From Betaproteobacteria bacterium HGW-Betaproteobacteria-20 (GTDB taxonomy: Bacteria > Pseudomonadota > Gammaproteobacteria > Burkholderiales > Methylophilaceae), in assembly GCA_002842195.1 (NCBI GenBank), contig PHCL01000038.1, positions 1 to 8,400 of the forward strand: a stretch of 8,400 nucleotides of DNA, in the 5' to 3' direction. Of the stretch, positions 1 through 5,529 are shown piece by piece. A program made the translations under genes and the position numbers. Position 1 is the stretch's first letter. Each line of letters starts with the position of its first letter. The notes beneath the pieces were generated by a model. It saw only the letters and a list, made by a program, of their open reading frames with translations. It did not search any database and had not been told where the DNA came from.

Positions 1-859
1 AAGTTTTAAGCATTAAAGTTACCAGGGCCAATAAAGCCAGTAATGAGGCCACCGCAAAAGCCGCTGCGTAGTTATATTCATTATATAAAATCTCTACGTG
101 TAATGGCATGGTGTTGGTCATACCGCGAATATGCCCTGACACGACTGACACCGCACCAAACTCGCCCATCGCCCGTGCATTGGTTAAAATAACGCCATAC
201 AGCAAACCCCATTTGATGTTGGGTAAGGTAATGCGCCATAGTATCTGCCAGCCGGATGCGCCCAGCACCAGACCAGCCTCCTCTTCATCTTTGCCTTGCG
301 CCTGCATCAGGGGAATCAACTCACGTGCTATAAACGGAAACGTCACAAAAATGGTCGCCAAGACAATGCCAGGTACTGCAAAAATAACTTTGATATCGTT
401 ATCTATCAACGATGAGCCAACCCAACCTTGTAAACCAAATATCAACACATAAATTAGCCCTGCAATCACCGGTGAAACGGCAAACGGTAAGTCTATCAAT
501 GTAATAAGGAAACTTTTACCTTTAAATTCAAACTTTGCGATTGCCCAGGCAGCAGCAACGCCAAAGACCAAATTGAGCGGCACCGCAATCACGGCAGCAA
601 GCAAGGTGAGCTTAATTGCTGACAATGCATCAGGATCAAGCAAAGCGATGATATAAGTTTCAAAACCTTTACGTAATGCCTCGGTAAATACGGCGATTAA
701 AGGAACGAATAAAAAAAGGCTTAAAAATAGCAGTGTAATAATAATCAGTGACCAGCGTATCCAAGTGGGTTCTGAGGTGGCACGGCTACGTGCCACTTTG
801 CTGTGGTAATTGCTGTACTGTGAAAGTGGCAAGCTACCGGTAGTGGTTGAAGTAGGCAT
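1..859 (-). CDS. cysW: Sulfate ABC transporter permease subunit CysW (partial, C-terminus beyond left edge)
   Basis: This is an inner-membrane permease that pairs with CysT to form the channel of the sulfate/thiosulfate importer, driven by CysA and fed by Sbp. The frame is open from an ATG at 859 to the window edge, about 286 codons; family members are near 290, so only a few C-terminal residues should be missing. An N-terminal cytoplasmic segment of about 35 residues precedes the first membrane helix. Recognisable CysW stretches are the [15 protein letters not shown] motif (about 121-135), the EAA loop that contacts the ATPase (about 192-222, with [13 protein letters not shown] and [12 protein letters not shown]), and [15 protein letters not shown] after it. 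The start lies 36 nt after the cysT stop, preceded by a modest GAG Shine-Dalgarno, so the two are surely co-transcribed. A cysA ATPase gene is expected next but is not visible. The family assignment is secure. Confidence 0.96.
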   Translation of the reverse strand, partial: MPTSTTTGSLPLSQYSNYHSKVARSRATSEPTWIRWSLIIITLLFLSLFLFVPLIAVFTEALRKGFETYIIALLDPDALSAIKLTLLAAVIAVPLNLVFGVAAAWAIAKFEFKGKSFLITLIDLPFAVSPVIAGLIYVLIFGLQGWVGSSLIDNDIKVIFAVPGIVLATIFVTFPFIARELIPLMQAQGKDEEEAGLVLGASGWQILWRITLPNIKWGLLYGVILTNARAMGEFGAVSVVSGHIRGMTNTMPLHVEILYNEYNYAAAFAVASLLALLALVTLMLKT

Positions 860-895
860 TCAGTATTCTCAATCAATAATTATAAGGTGATGTTT

Positions 896-1726
896 TTAAT
901 GTGAAATGGTCTTACTGCGGTTAGACCACCACTGCAAACCGTTAATCGAAAATAGCAATATAAATGAAATAATCAGCATAACAACCGCTACTGCGGTGGC
1001 TTCGGCGTATTCATATTGCTCAAGCTTGGTGATGATAATAAGTGGTGTAATTTCAGAGACGAATGGCACATTCCCTGCAATAAAGATGACAGACCCATAC
1101 TCGCCAATCGCGCGCGCAAAAGCCAAAGCAAATCCAGTGAGTAGTGCAGGCCATAAAGTTGGCATAATGACTTTAGAAAAAGTTTGCCAGCGATTTGCAC
1201 CCAAACTTGCTGCGGCTTCTTCGGTTTCAGCTTCCAAATCTTGCAATACCGGCTGTACGGTACGCACGACAAAGGGTAAGCCAATAAAAGTCAGGGCGAT
1301 AATGACGCCTAGTGGCGTAAAAGCAACTTTTACTCCAAATTGTTCAAGCCAATGGCCAATCCAGCCATTCGTTGAATATACGGCCGTTAGGGCAATACCT
1401 GCCACTGCTGTGGGTAAAGCAAAAGGCAAATCGACTAAAGCATCAATAATCTTTTTACCTGGAAACGTATAACGCACCAGCACCCATGCAGTGAGCAGGC
1501 CAAAGACTGCATTTATTAACGCGCCGATAAATGAGGCGCCAAAAGTGAGTTTGTAGGAGGCTACAACTCTGGGGGCACTGACCACCGCCCAAAACTCATC
1601 AAAACTTAATTCCGTGGTCTTAATGAAGGCCGCGGACAGTGGAATCAGCACAATTAAGCTGAGGTAAAATATCGTGTAACCAAGCGATAAACTGAAACCC
1701 GGGAGTACATTTTTTTGTTTTGCCAT
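896..1726 (-). CDS. cysT: Sulfate ABC transporter permease subunit CysT (CysU)
   Basis: This 276-residue inner-membrane permease is the partner of CysW in the sulfate/thiosulfate importer. The length is normal for the family and the frame is intact. Several hydrophobic helices are visible (about 14-34, 60-83, 103-118, 137-160, 195-220, 243-262). Diagnostic stretches are DALVDLPFALPTAVAGIAL (about 95-113) and the EAA loop EEAAASLGANRWQTFSKVIM (about 169-188), followed by FARAIGEYGSVIFIAGN. The start ATG at 1726 has only a weak ribosome-binding site, and no better in-frame ATG is close. A 17-bp palindrome lies 36 bp upstream. The 315-bp gap before it, together with the repeat in that gap, suggests the permease genes may have their own promoter or receive only part of the sbp transcript; that is inference. 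Confidence 0.97.
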   Translation of the reverse strand: MAKQKNVLPGFSLSLGYTIFYLSLIVLIPLSAAFIKTTELSFDEFWAVVSAPRVVASYKLTFGASFIGALINAVFGLLTAWVLVRYTFPGKKIIDALVDLPFALPTAVAGIALTAVYSTNGWIGHWLEQFGVKVAFTPLGVIIALTFIGLPFVVRTVQPVLQDLEAETEEAAASLGANRWQTFSKVIMPTLWPALLTGFALAFARAIGEYGSVIFIAGNVPFVSEITPLIIITKLEQYEYAEATAVAVVMLIISFILLFSINGLQWWSNRSKTISH

Positions 1727-1761
1727 AATTGTGATTCATTCGTTTGTGTGAGCGACCGCTA

Positions 1762-1778
1762 ATGTAACAAGGTTACAT
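1762..1778. promoter_or_regulatory. Perfect 17-bp palindrome upstream of cysT, candidate operator
   Basis: ATGTAAC and GTTACAT (7 bp each) flank a 3-bp centre, AAG. The element sits 36 bp before the cysT start and next to AT-rich DNA, where a regulator could act. Its central 11 bp (TAAC-N3-GTTA) recur on the opposite strand at the sbp ribosome-binding site (3946-3956). I do not recognise it as a consensus for a named regulator. It could also be a short hairpin in the cysT 5' leader. Confidence 0.4.
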
Positions 1779-1848
1779 ATAATTTAAAAATAATATTTAC
1801 CTATATTGATATAACTAAAAGCAATTAAAGTGGGTTCTCGCCTCTCAC

Positions 1849-1964
1849 TATTGCTTCGGCCCAATGATATATGAAGTCCGTTCTCCTTGAGCTTGTCGAA
1901 AGGTCAGTGGACTTCGACAAGCTCAGCCCGAACGGATTTAATACTTTACCGGGCCGAAGCAATA
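1849..1964. repeat. Nested inverted repeat: 14-bp outer arms around a REP-like palindrome
   Basis: The outer arms TATTGCTTCGGCCC (1849-1862) and GGGCCGAAGCAATA (1951-1964) are perfect inverted copies. Between them lies a second, independent palindrome (1874-1939). Both ends of the composite carry TA, so it can be read as TTGCTTCGGCCC terminal repeats with a TA duplication, as in IS630/mariner-type miniature elements. It could equally be a simple long palindrome. No T-run follows on either strand, so it is not a standard terminator. It contains no coding sequence. Confidence 0.6.
1874..1939. repeat. REP-like extragenic palindrome (GAGCTTGTCGAA / TTCGACAAGCTC type)
   Basis: The arms are CCGTTC-N4-TGAGCTTGTCGAA (1878-1900) and TTCGACAAGCTCA-N4-GAACGG (1913-1935), with a 4-nt internal mismatch at the same place in each arm and weaker pairing outward to 1874 and 1939. 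This palindrome type, built on TTCGACAAGCTCAG and GAACGG, is scattered between genes in many proteobacterial genomes. It lies in non-coding DNA between the EAL gene and cysT, the usual location. It may stabilise the 3' end of the upstream message or be a passive repeat. Confidence 0.8.
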
Positions 1965-2041
1965 AGCACCCATATTTGCTGCGACCTTAACGGACACGTA
2001 TGACGAAAAGTTAAATCAGTGTGTTCTTTTAATATAAAAAT

Positions 2042-2920
2042 TTAAGCTGCTACACCTACGGGCGCTGATGTTTTAGATCTAAAAAGTTTGGACGGTTGCA
2101 ATTCTTTTGCTGCCACAGGCTTACCTAAGAAATCACCTTGAAACAAAGTTCCACCGCTTTCAATCGCAATATTTAATTGCACCTGGGTTTCAATACCCGT
2201 AATCACAGGCTTAGCATCAAGATCTCTAATTACTTTAACAAGACCAGGTAGCGCCTTGCGTATGCGGTCGTTATTTTCAGCTTGCTGAATTAACCCAGCA
2301 TCTAACTTGACGTAATCCGGTGAAAAATTCCATAGCCGGTTAATGTGTGATTTCGCACTTCCAAAACCATCAATCGCAATACGGTAATCGCGGTCACGGT
2401 AATTATCAATGGCTTCGCTCAGTTGTTTATCCTGCTCAATATACCCTTCTTGAATCTCAATCACTACGCGACTGGTTGGTACTGAATTAGAATGTAAAAT
2501 GTGTTCAAATACCTTGCCATGCTCATTTACCGAGGTTAATAATTTGGGGTGCACTTTAATAAACAATAAGCCGTTTTCGGCGTAAATTTGCTTGAAGTTA
2601 AGCACATGTAAAGTTCTGCTTACACGGTCAAATTGCACTAATTTCCCAGTTTGTTCTGCATAAGTAAAAGCAAAGTCTGGCGTACTGGCTAACTCACCGC
2701 CTAACGAAGGTCTTAATATGGCCTCGTGACCATATAAATCGCCCGCTTCACTATCATAAATCGGTTGAAAAGCACTATTTAACTGCACGCCAATAAAAGT
2801 GCTATTGAATTCTCCGGTAGATTGTTCAGCTAAACCATAATCATCTAAATCCAGCAGTAATGATTCTTTTAGCTGTAATCGTAACTGTTCCACATGGGCG
2901 GAAATTTGTTGTTGAGTCAT
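2042..2920 (-). CDS. Degenerate EAL-domain protein in the sulfate transport cluster
   Basis: This 292-residue protein has a helical N-terminus (1-45) followed by one EAL domain (about 47-275) and no GGDEF, PAS or membrane segment, so it is probably cytoplasmic. EAL domains hydrolyse cyclic di-GMP or bind it as receptors. Retained landmarks are GHEAILRP (64-71, EAI in place of EAL), IEIQE (154-158), PDYVKLD (201-207, with K205) and FQGDFLGKP (260-268). Expected metal ligands are altered: the usual Asn of the VN(V/L)S-type strand is K122 (FIKVHP), the second Asp of DDFG is G185 (IDGFG), and the Glu of AEGVE is T241 (ITGIE). It is therefore probably not an active phosphodiesterase and may be a c-di-GMP or protein-binding regulator. 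The start has a good site (AAGGAA, 5 nt before ATG). It begins 21 nt after the sbp stop, so co-transcription with sbp is likely. Its role in sulfur metabolism is unknown. Confidence 0.85.
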   Translation of the reverse strand: MTQQQISAHVEQLRLQLKESLLLDLDDYGLAEQSTGEFNSTFIGVQLNSAFQPIYDSEAGDLYGHEAILRPSLGGELASTPDFAFTYAEQTGKLVQFDRVSRTLHVLNFKQIYAENGLLFIKVHPKLLTSVNEHGKVFEHILHSNSVPTSRVVIEIQEGYIEQDKQLSEAIDNYRDRDYRIAIDGFGSAKSHINRLWNFSPDYVKLDAGLIQQAENNDRIRKALPGLVKVIRDLDAKPVITGIETQVQLNIAIESGGTLFQGDFLGKPVAAKELQPSKLFRSKTSAPVGVAA

Positions 2921-2941
2921 TTTTATTCCTTATACTTCTCT

Positions 2942-3940
2942 TTATTTACTATAGATTTGATCAAAATTACCGCCATCAGCAAAATGTGTTTTCTGTGCTT
3001 TTTCCCAATTGCCAAATACTTCGTCGACACTAAATAAATCTAGCGATTTAAACTTAGACTTGTATTTTTCAATCACGGATTGCAGACGTGGCCTTATATC
3101 ATGTTGTGCTGCAATTTCCTGCCCTGCTTCAGAAAAGTGAAACTCCGCGTAAGCTTGCGCAAGCGCCCGGTTCTTATGTTTATCAACATACTTATCTACA
3201 ACAGCGATTGGGTTTTCTGCCAAAATACTGACCGATGGATAGACAACATCGTACTGATCGCCTAATTCCTTTTTGATTAAATTCACTTCGTTTTCAAATG
3301 TCAGTAATACGTCACCGATGCCACGCTGGGCAAATGTCGTCGTTGCACCCCGACCGCCCGTATCCAAAACGGGTACGTTCTTGAATAACTTGCCAACAAA
3401 CGCTTTCGCTTTAGCTTCGTCGCCACCTGTTTTAATCACATATCCCCATGCAGCCAAGTAGCTGTATTTGCCATTGCCAGAAGTTTTTGGGTTCGGAATC
3501 ACCACTGCAATGCCAGGTTTAATTAAATCATCCCAGTCTTTAATCTGCTTAGGATTGCCTTTGCGTACCAAAAATACCGTCGTTGAGCTTGTAGGTGAAC
3601 TGGCATGAGGCAAGCGCTTTTGCCAATCTTTAGGAATCAGTTTTGCACGTTTATAAAGAATATCAATATCTGGCGACTGATTCATGGTAATAATATCAGC
3701 TTCAAGACCATCAGATACCGCTCTGGCTTGCTTACTGGAGCCGCCATGAGATTGGTTGATGGTGATGGTCGCACCAGTTTTATCTTTCCAATATTTTACA
3801 AATGCAACGTTAAAGTCTTTGTAAAACTCTCGAGTAACATCGTATGAAACATTGAGCAAGCTATTCTCATCCGCTACACTTAATGATGAAAATGTAGTTG
3901 AAGAAATAAATAAGCTGATAAGAAGTAATTTAACGAACAT
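2942..3940 (-). CDS. sbp: Periplasmic sulfate-binding protein (sulfate ABC transporter)
   Basis: This solute-binding protein captures sulfate (or thiosulfate) in the periplasm and delivers it to CysT/CysW/CysA. Residues below are numbered from the upstream ATG at 3946 (334 codons). A Sec signal peptide is clear: Lys6, a hydrophobic core, and probable cleavage after SVA (23-25). The mature protein shows the sulfate-binder hallmarks: NQSHGGSSKQARAV (64-77), GLEADIITMNQ (80-90), NPKTSGNGKYSYLAAWGY (152-169), TGGRGATTTFAQRGIGDVLL, and a C-terminal region ending in FGNWEKAQKTHFADGG. Length is typical. I place the start at the second ATG (3940) because AAGG lies 8 nt before it but only 2 nt before the first ATG. 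It is the first gene of the leftward cluster and is transcribed divergently from cysE. The alternative is a thiosulfate-preferring CysP; sequence alone does not settle the preference. Confidence 0.95.
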   Translation of the reverse strand: MFVKLLLISLFISSTTFSSLSVADENSLLNVSYDVTREFYKDFNVAFVKYWKDKTGATITINQSHGGSSKQARAVSDGLEADIITMNQSPDIDILYKRAKLIPKDWQKRLPHASSPTSSTTVFLVRKGNPKQIKDWDDLIKPGIAVVIPNPKTSGNGKYSYLAAWGYVIKTGGDEAKAKAFVGKLFKNVPVLDTGGRGATTTFAQRGIGDVLLTFENEVNLIKKELGDQYDVVYPSVSILAENPIAVVDKYVDKHKNRALAQAYAEFHFSEAGQEIAAQHDIRPRLQSVIEKYKSKFKSLDLFSVDEVFGNWEKAQKTHFADGGNFDQIYSK

Positions 3941-3948
3941 CTGCATAA

Positions 3949-3952
3949 CCTT
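3949..3952 (-). promoter_or_regulatory. sbp ribosome-binding site (decides the start)
   Basis: On the minus strand AAGG is followed by TTATGCAGATG. The spacing is 2 nt to the first ATG (3946) and 8 nt to the second (3940), which favours the second. The site lies inside TAACAAGGTTA, an 11-bp near-palindrome also found upstream of cysT. Confidence 0.6.
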
Positions 3953-3987
3953 GTTAAAAATTTTAATAGACGCACTTTAATCAAAAA

Positions 3988-4050
3988 ATAAAATAATGTA
4001 AAAGAATATTAAATAATATAATTATTCTTTAAAATTATATAAAATAATGT
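3988..4050. repeat. 12-bp direct repeats flanking an AT-rich inverted repeat
   Basis: ATAAAATAATGT occurs at 3988-3999 and again at 4039-4050, 51 bp apart, close to five helical turns. Between the copies lies an inverted repeat: AAAGAATA (4001-4008) and TATTCTTT (4023-4030) with a 14-bp spacer. The same-face spacing and location fit cooperative binding of a transcription factor. The extreme AT bias makes chance repeats more likely than elsewhere, so confidence is moderate. Confidence 0.45.
4034..4039 (-). promoter_or_regulatory. Candidate -10 element for sbp
   Basis: TATAAT is a perfect sigma-70 -10 hexamer on the minus strand, about 95 bp before the sbp start. There is no recognisable -35 at 16-18 bp, which is usual for promoters that depend on a LysR-type activator. 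The second 12-bp direct repeat touches its upstream edge. In such AT-rich DNA the match may be chance. Confidence 0.3.
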
Positions 4051-4061
4051 GCGCAATATAC

Positions 4062-4091
4062 TTGCATCTAATCTTTTTTGTGGTGTATATT
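4062..4091 (+). promoter_or_regulatory. Candidate sigma-70 promoter reading toward cysE
   Basis: TTGCAT (4062-4067) and TATATT (4086-4091) are separated by 18 bp. The -10 matches five of six consensus bases and the -35 only its TTG. Transcription would start near 4098 and run into the terminator at 4201-4233. This is the best pair I can see for making the predicted short transcript, but the -35 is weak. Confidence 0.35.
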
Positions 4092-4097
4092 GAAAAC

Positions 4098-4233
4098 AAT
4101 AATTTTCTTAAATTAAGTCATTTACGGTGTTTTAGAAGAATTATTGCGTTAGAAACGTAAAAAATATTCACCTAGTTAGCATGTGCTGACCGGACAACCG
4201 GAAGCCAGCGTGTCGAGAGACCGCTGGCTTTTT
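4098..4233 (+). ncRNA. Predicted short transcript or attenuated leader upstream of cysE
   Basis: A strong + strand terminator with no protein gene in front of it implies a short RNA made in this spacer. With the candidate promoter at 4062-4091 it would be about 135 nt. Its 3' half has a small hairpin CCGG-ACAA-CCGG (4190-4201) abutting the terminator stem. It could be an independent small RNA, or a cis-acting leader in which read-through into cysE is regulated. I do not recognise a known riboswitch class. The 5' end is a guess; the 3' end is well supported. Confidence 0.4.
4201..4233 (+). terminator. Strong rho-independent terminator before cysE
   Basis: The stem AAGCCAGCG (4202-4210) pairs with CGCTGGCTT (4222-4230). 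It is capped by a second helix, GTC-GAGA-GAC (4212-4221), whose GAGA loop is a stable GNRA tetraloop, leaving a single bulged T. Five T (4229-4233) end the structure. It has a T-run only on the + strand, so it stops rightward transcription. It ends 194 nt before the cysE start. Confidence 0.88.
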
Positions 4234-4301
4234 GCATTTTAAATTCAGCCAGAAAATGTTATTTGTTATTTCTTGAATGTTGCAACTTTGCATGGAATTC
4301 A

Positions 4302-4352
4302 GGCTTGCATCAAAGCCATCGGGCTGGAAGCCTCTTATATAAAGGCTCTCAG
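4302..4352 (+). promoter_or_regulatory. Overlapping GGCT/AGCC hairpins upstream of cysE
   Basis: Alternating complementary blocks occur: GGCTT (4302-4306), AAGCC (4313-4317), GGCT (4322-4325), AAGCCT (4328-4333) and AGGCT (4343-4347). The best single fold pairs CTG+AGCCT (4324-4333) with AGGCT+CAG (4343-4352) across a 2x2 internal loop. Others pair GGCTT with the first or second AAGCC and exclude each other. If transcribed, the cysE leader could switch between folds. The TATA-rich loop (4335-4343) could instead be a -10 element, but no -35 is placed for it. Confidence 0.35.
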
Positions 4353-4427
4353 GGCAGCGTTTTTCTCTCGTGCTTTATGTGTAGGATTTTACAACGTATT
4401 GTGCAGAAAGTTTTAAGGTAAAAAAAC

Positions 4428-5459
4428 ATGAAATTTAATCAAAACAGTCAGGATGAAAGTGTTGTTGCCTCAACAATAACAAGCGATTTAGGCATTAGCC
4501 AGATTGTGACGCAATTGCGTAATTTGCGGCTGTCTTCATTAGAAATCAGAAAGCGGCGGGATAAGCCGCCTAAACTGCCTTCACGTAAAGCATTACAAAG
4601 TGTGGTAGAAGGTTTAGCTGCTGCTTTATTCCCTAATCGCTTGGGCTTGCCTGACTTAAAAGACGAAGGTATTGATTATTTTGTCGGACATACCCTTGAT
4701 GTGGCTTTACGAGAACTCATTGCACAAGTAAAACTGGAATTAAATTTTGTTGCGGACACACAAAACCAGCTAAACCAAAACCAGTCATTGAAAGATGTCA
4801 TAAAATCGCCTGTAGAAATAGTCCGTGCATTTGCCAAACAATTGCCCAAGGTGCGCTTATTACTTGATACCGACATTAAGGCGGCTTTTGAAGGCGACCC
4901 TGCCGCCAGAAGTGTTGATGAAGTGCTGGTGTGTTATCCGGGCATATTAGCGACGATATATTATCGGTTAGCGCACGTGTTGCATGGCTTGGATTTACCG
5001 CTCATCGCCCGCATGATGACCGAAATTGCGCATTCTTCGACTGGCATAGATATTCACCCGGGAGCAGTGATAGGTGAAAGTTTTTTTATCGACCACGGCA
5101 CAGGCGTAGTGATTGGGGAAACCGCCGTTATTGGCAAACATGTGCGCATTTATCAGGCGGTAACACTTGGTGCCAAACGCTTTCCTACCGACGAAGATGG
5201 TCACCTGATAAAAGGCAATGCACGCCACCCGATTGTTGAAGATGACGTGGTGATTTATGCAGGTGCAACGGTACTGGGGCGCATTACGATTGGTCACGGA
5301 TCTTCCATAGGCGGCAATGTATGGCTCACGCGCAGCGTACCGGCGGGAAGCAATATTACACAGGCGCAAACGCTGGCTGCACCCATAAACACCGGTGCAC
5401 ATCACCAAAACTCTACAGACGCCGCTAAACAAAGTAGCGAAATACAACAGCACCACTAG
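4428..5459 (+). CDS. cysE: Serine O-acetyltransferase, long SrpH/EpsC-like form
   Basis: This enzyme transfers acetyl from acetyl-CoA to serine, making O-acetylserine for cysteine synthesis in the cytoplasm. It has 343 residues, longer than E. coli CysE (273). A helical N-terminal domain (about 20-200) precedes a left-handed beta-helix of hexapeptide repeats (about 205-310). Catalytic positions are recognisable by comparison with E. coli CysE: D208 in TGIDIHP, H223 in IDHGTG (with D222), and H267 in RHP. A loop of about 16 residues between TLGA and RHP is longer than in E. coli. The tail ends in QQHH, not the terminal Ile with which CysE normally docks into cysteine synthase CysK. AAGG lies 9 nt before the ATG. 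It is followed after 70 nt by the encapsulin gene, as in published Family 2A encapsulin loci, so O-acetylserine supply and the compartment are probably co-regulated. Confidence 0.95.
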   Translation: MKFNQNSQDESVVASTITSDLGISQIVTQLRNLRLSSLEIRKRRDKPPKLPSRKALQSVVEGLAAALFPNRLGLPDLKDEGIDYFVGHTLDVALRELIAQVKLELNFVADTQNQLNQNQSLKDVIKSPVEIVRAFAKQLPKVRLLLDTDIKAAFEGDPAARSVDEVLVCYPGILATIYYRLAHVLHGLDLPLIARMMTEIAHSSTGIDIHPGAVIGESFFIDHGTGVVIGETAVIGKHVRIYQAVTLGAKRFPTDEDGHLIKGNARHPIVEDDVVIYAGATVLGRITIGHGSSIGGNVWLTRSVPAGSNITQAQTLAAPINTGAHHQNSTDAAKQSSEIQQHH

Positions 5460-5518
5460 CACTAAAATTATTAATAATGCAATTATTTAACCCATAGTTT
5501 TTACTCGGAATATTTACC

Positions 5519-5523
5519 AGGAG
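5519..5523 (+). promoter_or_regulatory. Strong ribosome-binding site of the encapsulin gene
   Basis: AGGAG lies 6 nt before the ATG at 5530. It is the strongest Shine-Dalgarno in the window, which fits a shell protein needed in many copies per particle. Confidence 0.75.
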
Positions 5524-5529
5524 ATTTAT

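Larger units (their letters stand above)
1727..2041. other. Non-coding spacer between the EAL gene and cysT
   Basis: I see no gene here. From right to left it holds about 75 bp after the EAL stop with no clear terminator, a nested palindromic repeat (1849-1964), an AT-rich stretch (about 1779-1830), and a 17-bp palindrome (1762-1778) close to the cysT start. The AT-rich stretch plus palindrome resembles a regulated promoter for cysT and cysW, but I cannot pick a convincing -35/-10 pair. Confidence 0.7.
3957..4427. other. Divergent intergenic control region between sbp and cysE
   Basis: I see no protein gene of normal size here. The sbp-proximal part (about 3957-4120) is extremely AT-rich and holds direct and inverted repeats, which suits a LysR-type sulfur regulator such as CysB or Cbl, though no consensus can be confirmed by eye. 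The middle (4086-4233) holds a candidate + strand promoter, two GC-rich hairpins and a strong terminator. The cysE-proximal part (4234-4427) holds overlapping GGCT/AGCC hairpins and the cysE ribosome-binding site (AAGG at about 4415, 9 nt before ATG). Confidence 0.75.

Noticed and set aside
906..1472. 188-codon open frame on the + strand
   Set aside because: It lies wholly antisense to cysT, whose product is clearly recognisable; the antisense translation resembles no family I know and has no ribosome-binding site.
1849..1964. Terminator of the sbp-EAL transcript or of cysT
   Set aside because: The stems are strong, but neither strand has a T-run after them, so I call it a repeat only.
4098..4233. 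Known riboswitch (SAM, SAH, TPP, cobalamin or guanidine classes)
   Set aside because: None of the conserved core strings of these classes that I can recall is visible; a covariance-model search would settle it.
4335..4343. cysE -10 element in TTATATAAA
   Set aside because: No -35 is found at 15-19 bp upstream, and the sequence is the loop of a candidate hairpin; I left it as a possibility inside that entry.
4995..5462. 155-codon open frame on the minus strand
   Set aside because: It is antisense to the catalytic beta-helix part of cysE, and its translation is Cys/Tyr/Arg-rich without recognisable motifs. It is a shadow of cysE.
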